A DNA stretch of 64,000 bases, from contig CM037862.1 in NCBI GenBank assembly GCA_021292105.1, positions 34,561,770 through 34,625,769 on the forward strand, given 5' to 3'. Below are positions 1 through 12,063 of the stretch, piece by piece. Both the position numbers and the translations under genes were made by a program. Positions within the stretch are counted from its first letter, which is position 1. Every line of letters starts with the position of its first letter. Under the pieces are notes generated by a model, which saw nothing but the letters and a program-made list of their open reading frames with translations, was not told where the DNA came from and made no database searches. Source of the stretch: Anadara kagoshimensis. Taxonomy: Eukaryota > Mollusca > Bivalvia > Arcoida > Arcidae.

Positions 1-87
1 TAATACATTACAACATTATTTATTGTATACATATGTATAACATTTGATTTTTGTAAAATGTGATATACAACATAGTCAAATTCAAAT

Positions 88-266
88 ATACTGGTCTGTC
101 TCCAAGTCACAATCCCAAAAGTAAAGCAAAGACTGATAACTGACACACACAAGTAAACACGTTAACTTCCAACAAAGGAAATGAGACCGGATGATGTGAA
201 AGCGTAAGCACCTCCAGTTTAGCTAGCTGCACTCGCCACGTGTTAAATTAAAATTGAAACTAAAAG
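88..266 (-). repeat. Penelope-like 3'-end copy
   Basis: Matches the reverse complement of the 3' terminus of the Penelope-like element at 17474-19284: CACAATCCC, GACTGATAACTGACA, a CACGT-containing segment, GAAATGAGACCGG, then GTAAGCACCTCC, TTTAGCTAGCT and GCCACGTG. Diverged 5'-truncated copy. Confidence 0.75.
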
Positions 267-775
267 TAACTTTGACGTCAAGTATAGTAGTTCATGTTGA
301 TTCAATTTGGTTTTTTATAAATTGCCAGGTAAACCTGTTAAAAATTTCATTATCTTTATCATTTTGTCTTTGCTTCCGTTCATAAATATGACATAAACCT
401 TTATCAAACGAAAAGTGTGCGTATAAATCGAATCCCATGGCAGGATATTTACTATCTGATATATAATTTCTAACATTACACTATCGCATTACACTATGAT
501 AAATTGGTTTAATCAGTATTATGTCTTGGGTGTATAAAAGATACCAAAGTAACCGATTAGATCAGTACCATCAAACAAACCAGAGTTGAGACAAGCTAAT
601 TAGTTTACATTATTATTAGTTATGGTTTCATTCGTTTTAATATTTTCCATTTTATTCAGCAATCTTTGCAAATGGCTTTTAATTCCGTATTTCGCTAATT
701 AAAAATATTCCATTTCCGAAATACTGATTCAATGTAATTTCGTTACATTTACAATCACAGATTGTTAAAATACAA

Positions 776-940
776 GGTATGCCTGTCTATAAAGCCCTTT
801 CAAGTTAACCAGTAACATTAGCCTTTACGGGCAGATGCCCTTTATATACAGGTTCAAATAATATAAATATAGAACAATCGAGATACCATTCCTCCGGCCT
901 TTGTAAGCAGGTGGCCTTTAGGGCAGATTGGACTGTAATT
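776..940. repeat. Palindromic MITE-like repeat, family B, copy 1
   Basis: Contains CCTGTCTATAAAG, TATATACAGGTTCAAA, GCAGGTGGCCTTTA and GGACTGTA. The ends are roughly inverted copies of each other (TACAGTC-type termini). The same arrangement recurs at 34737-34910, 36738-36915 and 39305-39480. No coding capacity. Confidence 0.65.
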
Positions 941-957
941 TGATGTTATCTTGTCCG

Positions 958-1098
958 ATCAAAAACAAACATACCAGTCCATGTCCCTCGCAAGTGAAAC
1001 AAGTGAACATTCAGCGGGGAAGTGTTCTCCGGAATGGTTTGCGGCTAATGTATAGCTAGCTTCACCCACAATGTGAAAAATCTAAATTGAGAATAATA
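958..1098 (-). repeat. Penelope-like 3'-end copy
   Basis: Begins at ATCAAAAACAAACATACC, the reverse complement of the element's extreme 3' end, and runs through TCCATGTC, GTGAACATTC, GTGTTCTCCGGAATGG and TATAGCTAGC to ATTGAGAATA. Diverged and truncated at its 5' side. Confidence 0.75.
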
Positions 1099-1309
1099 GA
1101 AACATGAAACTATAGGAAGTCAAATATACCCATGATAATTTTGGATACAGAGATATTATACTTTTATTGAGTGCAATATATGTATATATGAAGTCTGTCA
1201 CCTTTGTCAATAGTTACTAATTGTCCACAACTTATTTTCAGACTATGCAATCAATATATACACTTTCTGAATAGAAGCAGGCCAATTTAATATACCTTCA
1301 CGGTATACA

Positions 1310-1620
1310 AATTCGTCGTCATTTAGCAGCATATTGTTGATAATCTGAAACACAATTAAACCTACACGCTACACAAATTTATATTTAATACAATATGGTT
1401 GATAACAGAACTTACGATAATTCGTTAAAATAAGCTAGGCTGAATACAAAGAATCATCGATTTTGTTATGATTTATTACAGAAGAAATTTGCTCGTTATG
1501 GTTGTTATTGAGTAATAATAGCGATTAGACCTTATTGTTTGATTTGTGTTTCTGCATGTTGTGCACTCACTTATTGCATTAAATTAGATATAGATCTGTA
1601 ATATATCACATAACCCTCCT
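1310..1620. repeat. Outlying diverged unit of the 3.7-7.0 kb composite array
   Basis: Shares TATTGAGTAATAAT, TTTCTGCATGTTG and the block before it (TTAAACCTACACG..ACACAAATT, GTTGATAACA) with the units of the array at 3660-7040, but is much more diverged. No gene is visible in it. Confidence 0.45.
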
Positions 1621-2045
1621 GTTTATTGATGGAATAAAACAGTGTAATATTTTTCGTATTACACAGGTACCCATGTCATATCACTTGATTGTGACGTAAT
1701 CAGTTATCACGCTTCTGTTTTACGTAGTGGTCGTGCCTAATGACGTCATATGAAAACTGTGTCAGTCTGTTGTTTATTTTTAGACTTTTAAAGACTTTCC
1801 GATTCTTTGAAAAATAATTTTGATGCATTCGGAAAAATATTATGATTTAAACTTACATACTTATTATGTCTTTTTTCTAGGTGATTAATTTACTTTTACT
1901 ATAACTAAATAGAACTATATTCTTACTTGCGCAGTTGATTTGGAGGTGATTTGTCTGACCCAGATAGACATCGTCTGTTTCTATATGGCATCAAATAATA
2001 TGAACATGTCATTATGCCTCGGTATTTTGAGTTATGTGATATATT
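1621..2045. other. Non-coding interval, nothing recognised
   Basis: AT-rich sequence with no convincing exon, RNA gene or repeat match inside the window. Confidence 0.4.
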
Positions 2046-2168
2046 GAATCTTAGACTCGTGAGGGTTTAATATGAAATTTATTAAACTCGTTCAATAATT
2101 AAATATGCCATATTTAATTATTAAACTAGTTAATAAATTTCATATTAAACCCCCACTCGTCTAAGATC
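2046..2168. repeat. Near-perfect hairpin foldback, about 60-bp arms
   Basis: The left arm GAATCTTAGACTCGTGAGGG..., read to AATTAAATATG, is the reverse complement of the right arm (CATATTTAATTATT...to CTAAGATC), centred near 2108 with essentially no loop. Arm mismatches are few, so the fold is strong. It looks like a small foldback transposon or a recent inverted duplication. Confidence 0.8.
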
Positions 2169-3430
2169 CTCTATATATCAAACATAAAACAACAAATCAT
2201 TTTTCTTTCTATAGGCCAACTGTGCAGACAAAGTAAACTGTATAAAACAATATGTAATTTGCCAAAGCAAATTTAACAAAGGCCAAAAAGACCAACATAC
2301 AAATGTAGCTATTCAATAAGTCAATATATATATATATATATTTAAATTGGATATAACATAAATGTATAGACCTAGGCAAAATATTTAGAGGCAACACTAA
2401 ATAAAGCTGATAAATGCAAACCAGAGGTCTCCAAAATTATTTGTGTGTGAAATTTACTTTCTTTTTACAACTTAAGTAAAAAGATTCTGACAAAGATATG
2501 TTTGAAATCTTCAGCACACCGGAGTATATTCAACAGCAAGTGACTATACATCATTAGTCTTGGAATCTTAATATTTTAACGTAAATAATTTGATATACAG
2601 AAGCTTTTCTGAAAACTTAAGCTATAGACAAGAAAGAAACATGTTAAGAAATACCAGTAGTACACTTTTTGTATAGATGTAAATAGAATGCACAACATGG
2701 CGAGGTGTAAGAATTGTGGATGCGATGCGGATTTTATACTTTTAAAAAAACTTTGCAAAAAAAATGAATCAGTTGCAGCATCGTATCACCTACAGTACTT
2801 ATGCCCATTTAAATTTCAGAAAGATTTAATAATAGCAACTTCCTAATCAGCACTACTGATAAAGGATGATTTGATTCCGAAACGGTCGTCTAGTGATATA
2901 CATATAAAACAGGTTAAGTAATACTGCCTTTAAATCTAAATATTGGCGATATTAATTTATATTAATGCACTGGCATAGTTGTGTTATTAAATTCTGATTA
3001 TACATAATGCAAATGTCTAGCTCTCATGTGACATATTCATTAATCTAGGCACTTTACATTTATTTCCCATTTGGGGTGTCAACTTAGATACATTATGCAA
3101 TAGTTACCGATACCATTTCATCCTGTAAATTCTTTTAGTATGATGAAATGTTCGTGATTTATTCACACTATAGTAATATATAAGTTAAACAAATAGTAAT
3201 ATATAGGACCATCAGGGTTTTCATTCTATGTAATGTCTGATAATCATTTTAAGACATTAATATGGATGTTAAATACATTTGTGTCAATATTTTGAAATAA
3301 TTGAAGTGACTAAATGTATGTGTTTGAATGATAAAAAAACTGGATTTCTTAAATGTATTTTTTCAGTTTCGGATCAAGCTGTATTAGATGTTGTGAAAAT
3401 ATGTCCTTCTATATTTCTTATTTCAACATC
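2169..3430. other. Non-coding interval with minor repeats
   Basis: Contains a short (TA)n tract near 2325-2341 and a family-C repeat fragment near 2840-2925 (ATCAG..CTACTGAT, then GTCGTCTAGTG). No exon with usable splice sites is evident. The short open frames on both strands start at non-ATG codons or lack any coding signature. Confidence 0.4.
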
Positions 3431-3439
3431 TAAAAACAT

Positions 3440-3525
3440 TCAGGCCTTAATCCGAGCACCACTGATGATGATTATCATTCTGAAACTACCGTCTAGTGCT
3501 GCAAAATTAAAACATGTTTAGTAAT
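3440..3525. repeat. Family-C dispersed repeat fragment
   Basis: CATTCTGAAACTACCGTCTA then GTGCTGCAAAATTAAAAC is the inverted form of the block TTTTAATTTTACAGCACTAG..GGCTGTTTC seen at 43705-43875. The same block occurs at 2840-2925, 9586-9740 and 29570-29665. Unclassified interspersed repeat. Confidence 0.55.
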
Positions 3526-3530
3526 AATAT

Positions 3531-3640
3531 CAATCAAAAACAAATCATGTCCGAATTACAATCCAGAGGCAAAGTAAACACCAATTTAGCTAGCTACACC
3601 CGCCACGTGTGTAATTTAAAATTAACAAAATCAAAATTGT
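3531..3640 (-). repeat. Penelope-like 3'-end copy
   Basis: Starts at ATCAAAAACAAATCATGTC, then CAATCCAGAGGCAAAGTA, TTTAGCTAGCTACACC and GCCACGTGTGTAATTTAAA. An internal part (the segment with GTGAACTTCC and GTGAGGCCGG) is missing, so this is an internally deleted copy. Confidence 0.75.
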
Positions 3641-3659
3641 CCTGATGCCCTGTTTTGTT

Positions 3660-6600
3660 AGTAGAATATTTCGTACCTGTAACCTTTGTGTTAAGTTATA
3701 ACATTAGAATCAATTTTAAAGAGCATCAAATAGAAATGTATACCTGCACGGTATATAAATGGTCCATTAACACCTTAGTGTTAATAACATGAAATAGAAT
3801 TAACCATACGACAAACTAGTTTGTCAGACTGTTATATCATTTTGCTGATAACCTGAAAGATAATTTTTTGTTTTATAATGTCAGAAAACATAAAATGTCA
3901 ACTTTGTTGTAATAGATTACACAATAAATTTACTATTGATGGGTATTATTGAGTAATAATCACAAACATAATGGATTTATAACAAATTTGACTGTCTTGA
4001 TATTTAACTGTTATGTCTTTTTTGCATGTTGATAATAAATTTTATACAATTACATAGCTACTGAATTTTGATTTCAATCCTGTTTCAGTATGTAATGATC
4101 CTATTTCCTTATTTTATGGTTTTGGGTGGATGGTTCTCTTGATCATTGTTTTTCTGTCTTGTCTTGGTGACTGTTTTTATGTTCTAGATGTATCTTATCT
4201 ACCTGTAACATTCTGTAGAAGCTGTTTGTTTTTTATATCAGCAAGCTGTTCACAAAGTTTTATGGCCGTCATCATAATATTGTTACATAGTGTTGAATAT
4301 GTTTCAAAATTCAAAATTACTCTTAATATATTTGACGTCCTATATTCTTTTCAATCTCAGTTTTTATATCACATTTGGCGGTTTTAGCTAGCTAGACAGG
4401 AAGTATTAATTCTATCGTTAAACCCGATCTTACGTTTCTGGTAAAAGTTCATGTGTTTTACAACACTAGACAACCATTTGGAATAACATGTTTCATTAGA
4501 AGTGCTCAAACCAGCTAGACAGGAAGTATTAATTCTATCGTTTAACCCGATCTTACGTTTCTAGTAAAAGTTCATGTGTTTTACAACACTAGACAACCAT
4601 TTGGAATAACATGTTTCATTAGAAGTGCTCAAATCAAAATTGTGGCCCATTAACACCTGAATGTCAATAAAATGAAACGAAATTAAACCACACGTCACAC
4701 ACGTCATAGTTTAAAATCATGTTGCTGATAACATGAAAGATAATTATTTGTTTTATAATGTCAGAACACACAAAATGTCAATTTTGTTGTAATAGATAAC
4801 ACAATGAATTTACTCTTTATGGGTATTATTGAGTAATAATCACAAACATAATGAATTTATAACAAATCTGTCGGTCGTGATATTTAACTTTTATGTATTT
4901 TCTGCATGTTGATAATAAATTTTATACAATGATATGGCTACCGAGTTTTGATTTTGATCGTGTTTTAGTATGTAATGATTCTATTTCCTTAATTCATAAT
5001 TTTTTGGGTGGCTGTTGTTGATCATTATTTTTTCTGTCCTGTTGTCTTGGTGACTGCTTCTATGTTCTAGAAGTATCTTATCTACCTGTTATATTCTGTA
5101 GGGTCTGTTTTTACAAATAAATTCTTGATTTATCCTACGTGCTTTTCAATCTCAATTTTAGGATTTTAGGAAGTATTTATTCATTTGTTGAACCCGATCT
5201 CACGTTTCTGATGAAAAATTTTTGAAGTTTTTTAAAATTTTTTTTACAACACTAGACAGTCATTTGGAATAACATGTTTCATTATAAGTGTTCAAACCAA
5301 AATTGTATCCCACTAACACTTTAATGTTAATAACATGCAAAAAGAATTAAACCACAACACAAGTTTGTCGTAATGTAATCCCATGTTGTTGATTACGTAA
5401 AACAATTATCTATTTATTATTTATTATGTTAAAGAGCACAGAATGTTAATTTTTTGCAAAGGATAACACAATAAATTGACTGTTTATTGGAATTATTGAG
5501 TAATTATCACAAACATAATGGATTTTTAACAAATCTTTAACTTTTATGTATTTTTTGCATGTTGATAATAAATTTTATACATTTACATAGCTACTGAATT
5601 TTGATTTCAATCGTGTTTCAGTATGTAATGATTTTGTTTCCTTATCTCATTATATCTTTCGTGAATGATTCTTTTGATCACAGTTTTTGCTGTCTTGTTG
5701 TCTTGGTGACTGCTTCTATGCTCTACATGTATCTGTGACATTCTGTAGAGGCTGTTTTTGCTATTAGTAAGCTATTTACAAATAAATTCTTGGTTTATCA
5801 AAAAGTTTTATGGCCGTCATCACAATATTGATGCATGGTGCTATATATGGTGTCTAGAAATTCAAAACTATCCTCGATATATTCGACGTCCTACGTGGTT
5901 TTCAATCTCAATTTTTATATCACATTTGACGATTTAAGTTATTAATTCTGTTGTTGAACCCGATCTCACGTTTCTTGTAAAAGTTCACGTGTTAAAATAA
6001 TTTGCCATCATTTTCAAAGTTTTTCTTTTAATTTCTTACAACACTAGACAACCGTCAGAGGTATTCCAATCAAATTTGTGACGAGGTAGCCTTTAAGGCA
6101 GGTTGGACTGTATTTCCTTATTTCGTGGTTTTTTGCGTGGATGATTCTCTTGATCATTGTTTTGTTTGTCTCGTTGTCTTAGTGACTGTTTCTATGTTTT
6201 AGATGTATCTTATTTACCTGTAATCTAGCTGTTTACAAAAAATTCTTGATTTATCATAAAGTTCATTGGCCGTCATCATAATATAGTTACAAGGTGTTAA
6301 GTATGGTGTCTCAAAATTCAAAATTATCCTTGATATATTTGACGTCCTATATGGTTTTAAATATTTATTTTTATACCACATGTGCCGATTTTAGCTAGCT
6401 AGACAGGAAGTATTTACTCTATCGTTGAGTCCTATCTAACCGGTTTACGTGTTTAGATTAATTTGCCATCATTTCCTACGTTTTTCTTTTAAATTTTTAC
6501 AACACTAGACAACCATTTGGAATAACATGTTTCATCAGAAGTGCTCCAATAAAAGTTGTGGTCCATTTACATCTTAATGTTGATAACATGAAACGGAATT

Positions 6601-7040
6601 AAACCACACGTCACACACGTCATAGTTTAATACCATGTTTCTGATAAAGTGAAAATACACAAAATGTCAATTGTGTTGTAATAGATTACAAAATAAATTT
6701 ACTTTTATGGGTATTATTGAGTTATAATCACAAACATAATGCATTTTTAACAAATTTGACTGTCTTGATATTTAACTTTTATGTTTTTTTGCATGTTGAT
6801 AATTTATATTATACAATGACATAGCATCAGAATTTGATTTTGATCGTGTTTCAGTATGTGGAGATCGTGTTTCTCATACGTGTTAGATTTTCTTCATCGT
6901 TGTTTTTCTGTTTTGTTGTCTTGGTTACTGCTTATATGTTTCCGATGTATCATTTACCTGTAACATTCTGTAGAAGTTTTTATTATCTGCAAGCTGCTAA
7001 CAAATAATATATTATTGACATAGGAATATCGAAAGCCTAC
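3660..7040 (+). repeat. Degenerate composite tandem array incorporating Penelope-like 3' ends
   Basis: At least four units recur, marked by TTATTGAGTAATAATCAC near 3945, 4826, 5489 (TAATTATCAC) and 6713 (variant). Each is followed by TGCATGTTGATAATAAATTT and CTGTCTTG..TCTTGGTGACTG. Most units then run into TTTTATGGCCGTCATCA, GATATATTTGACGTCC and TAGCTAGACAGGAAG, the 3' coding end and 3' tail of the Penelope-like element at 17474-19284. They close with ACAACACTAGACAACC and GGAATAACATGTTTCAT. Spacing is irregular (roughly 660-1230 bp) because of deletions and duplications. Penelope-like elements are known to form tandem, partially overlapping copies, which is one explanation. Local duplication of an unrelated block carrying one insertion is another. 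Confidence 0.7.
4391..4636 (+). repeat. Direct tandem duplication, two 123-bp units
   Basis: Both units start GCTAGACAGGAAGTATTAAT (4391 and 4514) and differ at only a few bases (for example GTTAAACCC versus GTTTAACCC). They sit inside the larger, far more diverged array, so this duplication is much younger than its surroundings. Confidence 0.85.
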
Positions 7041-7042
7041 TA

Positions 7043-7482
7043 TGAGAGTCGAGTTGTTTGTGACAGTGATAGTGAATTACGCGTTATTTCCATAGAAAAT
7101 TTAAAAAAAACTTGTATCTAGTCGTTAGAAGAAATCCGTGATTAGCGTAGGAACATATCTGCATAGAGTAAAACGTTAGCGCTATTGGGATTTAATATGT
7201 TGAAAAAGAAAAACGGTAAACGGCGGATCCTGTTGCGCATATGACGTAAAATGTCTCCCAGGACATCACTTCTGGTGTAAACATCGCCATTGTCGCAATA
7301 TCAATTTCCCATAGCGCCATTTTTTTTCTACAGAAATACATAATGACAATCGCGGATGCAAATACGGATTTTCGGTTACGACTAAGTTCAAGTGAGTAAA
7401 AAATATCAACCATTATTCAATTTTCATTGGATTTTCTATGGCAATTAAGCATAACTCACTGTCACAAACACACTGACTCTCT
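7043..7482. repeat. Foldback element, about 440 bp, long inverted termini
   Basis: Left end GAGAGTCGAGTTGTTTGTGA then CAGTGA...ATTTCCATAGAAAAT; right end ATTTTCTATGG...TCACTGTCACAAAC then ACACTGACTCTC, its imperfect reverse complement. Pairing continues inward (left ATCCGTGATTAGC against the right-arm complement ATCCGTATTTGC). No transposase is present. Consistent with a non-autonomous DNA transposon. Confidence 0.65.
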
Positions 7483-7539
7483 AAGTAAGCTTATCAAGTT
7501 TACTGATCTTCATCAGAATATTAAGTTTGTTTCCCTGTA

Positions 7540-7755
7540 TCAACAATTATCCTGGATATATTTGACCTTGCATATCAATCTCAATTTTTATTTTGCATGT
7601 TGCGGTGGTATTTAACTAGACAGGAAGTATCTGCACCACCGGCCTCACCTCTCGGGTGTAAGTTCACGTGTTTAGCTTAATTGACTTTGTGTTTATTTTG
7701 TTTTTGAGATTGTTTTTGAGACATGGACATGTTTGTGTTTTGATTAGTATTATCA
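7540..7755 (+). repeat. Penelope-like 3'-end copy
   Basis: Contains TCCTGGATATATTTGAC, TGCGGTGGTATTTAACTAGA, ACCGGCCTCACC, GTAAGTTCACGTGTTTAGC and ends TTTGTGTTTTGATT. The order is the same as in the parent element, including its last codons. Confidence 0.75.
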
Positions 7756-7759
7756 ATAC

Positions 7760-10340
7760 GTTGGTGGTTGAATATTGTTTAATTTAAATATTGACATTCT
7801 GATGGCAAGAACGTGATGACAGTTAACACGCATTTGGACATCTTGAAAAGAATTTTAAGTTCACATGTGACGGTTTTATTAAAGTTGACATTTTCCATTC
7901 ATTTACCCATTTTCTATATATTTTCCAATCTAGCGTGTCGTGTCAACTTGAAAAATATATAATTCCTAACGATACCATTTCAGTTATCACATGCAATGTT
8001 TGAGTGTGTTAAGAGCTTCGTGAGTAAGTAACGTTACTCCACACAAACTAAATAAACTAATAGATAAACATAGCTCTTAACGGGAATTCAATAGATGGAG
8101 TTTAATCTGTTAATTAATTTTCAGAAGACAAATCCAAGATGCACGTGAAAGTTAAGGTGCCATGTGTTAATTAAATTTCTCATCACTTAAAACCATTTGT
8201 TCTCATTAATTATATAAACCCAATCTGGTGAAAGTAGTTGATGAAATTAAAGTGGTATTCAGCTGCTTCCTTCCAATTTATGAAATAAATTACTTAAATG
8301 GTGAAATCTGCCTACTGTCTCTGGAATGAAAATAGATTTTATATCATTCGTCTTAATGATATATTTAACCCTGTAAGGCTATTTCGAATCTGTTAAAATT
8401 GATCATTGTTTGTTATCGCATCATAAAAAATCTGAACGCATCACATGTCAAGTAGAAACTGTGAAAACTGCCAAATTAAGTCAAATACGTGAAGTTCCAT
8501 CAGGAAAGTGAGACCGAGTGTTCGGGAAGTGGAAGCATCTCATGTCTAACAAGCTATACTAGCTAACTGAAAAAAAATCGAAATTGAGAATAGATATTAT
8601 TAATAAACCTTGAAGGCCGTTTCAGAATAAATTACTAATCAGTAGTGCCAAAATTGTTTAAATCCAAAAATTTTTAAGAAATTAAAAAAAAAAAAAAATG
8701 GCAGGCTAAAATCCATTTTACCAAATCCACCTAAGTAAATACTTTAAACAATTAAGCATACCTCTCTTTTTGTAGAAATTTTCAAAATTTAAGAAGCAGA
8801 TAATTTTGATAAATAATGTTTATCTGACAATACTATGTATTGCCTTCTGGATTATAGATACCCTCGGGTATGCTTAGTCTATCAGCAGAGATTATAAAAA
8901 ATTATTTTTCTTTAAAATCGCAAAATGCTCTGGTATTTCCCAATTTTCAATACTTAAGCCTATGATTTGTCATGAAAATAGACAAAGTAATTTGTAACTG
9001 AGAAGCATGCTGTTGCCAACAACCAACACAACCAAAACATGACAACATACAAGTAAATGACAGATAGAGGCAAGGAAAGAAATAGACATACTATACTGGC
9101 TACTGACTGTAAAATTCTCGACGTTTGGACGGGCACAAGGCAACTGTTAACGCAAATGTAAACGTAATTAACAAAGTTCATTTGGCAATGGTACATATAA
9201 AGAAGAAAAATGAAAGAAGACATATAGGAAAAAAACACTTGGAGGCCAATTTTTCAAAGCCATGATATTCTGAAATTGTTCAATATATAAAGAATCGTGT
9301 TAATTACATATACTCATTTATGTCGCCAATGAAATTGCAAGTCTTTGCTGTCTATCACAACTTAAATGTCCCTGTGGCATGGATGCATTTCCATTACAGC
9401 AACTCACAAAGCTATTACTAATGTTGAATTTATTTGACTCAAAAAGGAACTTTTATCTACTAGGCTTACAATCTTTAGATCTTTGTTTAATAAACTGCAG
9501 GTTAGCCAAATGATCAAAGAAGCAGAACCACACACCGGATCAAGTGACATAAAATCACGTTACGAATATCACTTTACATATTATACCAGTTTAATTTTAC
9601 AGCAGTAGACGGTTGTCTCGGAATTCACTTCCTCATCAGTAGAGCTTGGACAAAAATTATGAAACCAAAATTGCTTTCAATATGTTGAAAAGATACCCAA
9701 AGGACCAAAATATATTTTACAAAATTTAGCTTAGAAAATATTTACCTAAATTTTAAATATACATCTCTCACCTCTGAAAATTATTTAAACAATAAAATAA
9801 GTCGAATAAAACAAATTGAATATGGACATGGTTCTGCTTAACAAAGCACTTTCTTTATTATTTGAATAATATCATATATACAGAAGGTTCCAGTTCACGC
9901 TGTTCTCCATGTATAATAATTAGCAATACACAGCTGGTTTTATAAATCCCAATATGTGTTTATATTGATTCTAATTTTCTTAGATCGTTAGTTTGAAAGG
10001 ACTTGCACTGGTTATTTGTATATTGACAAGAAACCTGTCATTCAGTGCATATTTTTTACGGGTTTTAAATCAGATCTGTAGAGCTTCCTAAATTTCTTGT
10101 AGCTGTAACAATAAAGGTATTTACTTAAAGGGATCTCACTTATCAGAGGATTTATAACTTAAAAGATGCAATGTTTCTACTGATATTGTGATACTCACTT
10201 ACGTAATTATCATCAAAGCTTTAAAAGTTAAGTTTACTGCTGATTTAAAAAAAAAATTCAATATTAAAGACTAAATCAACATTGTATTTGATTCAAAAGA
10301 ATGTCATGTAATTTCGTTTTAATCTATTTTAAACCTTTTT
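7760..10340. other. Non-coding interval with repeat fragments
   Basis: Holds a diverged minus-strand Penelope-like 3'-end copy at about 8440-8600 (ACGTGAAGTTCCATCAGG, AGTGAGACCGAGTG) and a family-C repeat at about 9586-9740 (TTTAATTTTACAGCAGTAGA, GGACAAAAATTATGAAACCA). A possible tiny 5' exon (ATG at 7996, donor GTGAGT at 8020) is noted only as a candidate. Nothing else is supportable. Confidence 0.45.
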
Positions 10341-10361
10341 CTTATTTCCTCTTTACAGCGT

Positions 10362-10463
10362 TTGAAAATGAAGAAGCTATTGATCCAGCAGAATCTCTAC
10401 GATGATGTTGAAGATGTTGATTATGATGATAATGATGATATAAGTGCTCAGATAATGTAATAG
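10362..10463 (+). CDS. Candidate terminal exon of an unrecognised gene (low confidence)
   Basis: A clean acceptor (polypyrimidine tract then TTTACAG) precedes an open segment ending in TAA at about 10460. In the longest frame it would encode a basic stretch (KMKKLL) followed by an acidic stretch (DDVEDVDYDDNDD). In another frame it reads FENEEAIDPAESLR then stop. Two polyadenylation-type AATAAA signals follow (10996-11001 and near 11108), fitting a 3' UTR. No upstream exon can be tied to it with confidence; the nearest idea is the short ATG segment at 7996-8019, phase 0. The acidic run comes from a GAT-rich repeat, so chance is a real alternative. Confidence 0.22.
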
Positions 10464-11099
10464 AAAATCGTGTTATATTGAAAACAGATCAGACGGATAT
10501 AGAAACTGGATAATAACGACACACGAAATACGTCATCCAAGAATATGGAATCCCTGAAATTGATTTTGTGAAAATGTTTTTGGAACATCCGGCCTTACTA
10601 TTTCAGTGAAAGTTCGCATGATTAATCAAAATCGTTCGCTTTTCGAATTGTGAATTGTGGCATTCTCTGTTATGTGTGTTTTATTTTTCAGATTCGTTAA
10701 TGATAAACGAATCAGTGTCGAATGACATGCGTTCGAACTTATATATTTGTAATTTTTTTTACTTGAACACGGATAAAATTAATTTAGCTATTTTGTCATT
10801 ATTATCTATTGCCCGTCCACAGTTGGGAGATTTATAGTGATTGTTTATATATGTTGTTTTTGTATTGTTCTATTGTTTCATTTTTATATTGCTATGACCT
10901 TAGCGAAGATCATGTTTGTAAGATACAAATTCAGTAATTCATTATTATATAGCTGTAAAATGAAATTGAAATTTCTTAATTGTTATTGAAATATGAATAA
11001 ACTGGACGATTTACACACATATCAGAAGTTGTGAAAAAAGACAAGTGAAAAGGTCTATGAATCAAAATGTTTGACAAAAGAAAATTTAATTGTTATAAA

Positions 11100-11400
11100 A
11101 TATATAATAAAGTAAAACCTTGTTATAAAGGGAACCATGAGTTAAAGTGGTTTTACTATGTAGTTATTATTTAGGTGAAGATATTGAAGACTCCAGTCGT
11201 GGCTGACTGTATGGATATCTCCTGTTATAAATGGAACCATGAGTTTGAAGACTCCAATGGTTGCTGGCTGTATAGATATCTCCAATCTAATTAGATGTGT
11301 TATAAATGGAACCATGAGTTAATGCGGCTTCACTGTATAGTTATCACTAAGGTATATTGAAGAGTCTAATGCTGGTTGCCTGCATGATTTTCTCCAAATT
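11100..11400 (+). repeat. Degenerate tandem repeats around GTTATAAATGGAACCATGAG
   Basis: GTTATAAA(G/T)GGAACCATGAG occurs near 11123, 11222 and 11290, each followed by GGTT..CTGTATAG..ATCTCC-type sequence. Irregular periods of about 70-100 bp. Non-coding. Confidence 0.65.
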
Positions 11401-11587
11401 AACCAGATTTTATAAACATTTTTTTTACTTATTACTGGTTCTGGTACATAAGCCATTTTCAAAACCTTCAAAACAGTTCTTTATTTCGATGACGTAATTG
11501 TCTTTTCAAAGTAGTGCAACATACGTCTGGATAGCATGAACTGTAACTAAATACAGACTATTATATTGAAACATAATACAGAATATA

Positions 11588-12063
11588 TAGATAATATGAT
11601 TAATATTATTAATAATAGAACATCTTACATGTTCAGGAATATATCTTTTCAATACATTTTTATTCAAAATACATGCTCCAAATCTGGTTTAAATATAAAA
11701 AAATGTCATAACAAAACGAGGTTTTAATTGAAGTTTTAGATTTTACCTGCAATAAAAAAGCTTATACACAACATACAAAATAAATATACAGGTAAAATAA
11801 AATGAAGACATATCAAATATTTTAGATATTTTAGATAATATGATTAATATTATTAATAATAGAACATCTTACATGTTCAGGAATATATCTTTTCAATACA
11901 TTTTTATTCAAAATACATGCTCCAAATCTGGTTTAAATATAAAAAAATGTCATAACAAAACGAGGTTTTAATTGAAGTTTTAGATTTTACCTGCAATACA
12001 AAAGCTTATACACAACATACAAAATAAATATACAGGTAAAATAAAATGAAGACATATCAAATC
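11588..12063 (+). repeat. Recent direct tandem duplication, 244-bp period
   Basis: The block TAGATAATATGATTAATATT...GAAGACATATCAAAT appears at 11588-11820 and again at 11832-12063, with about one substitution visible (AATAAAAAAGC versus AATACAAAAGC). This is much less divergence than neighbouring repeats show, so it is a young duplication or an assembly duplication. Confidence 0.9.
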
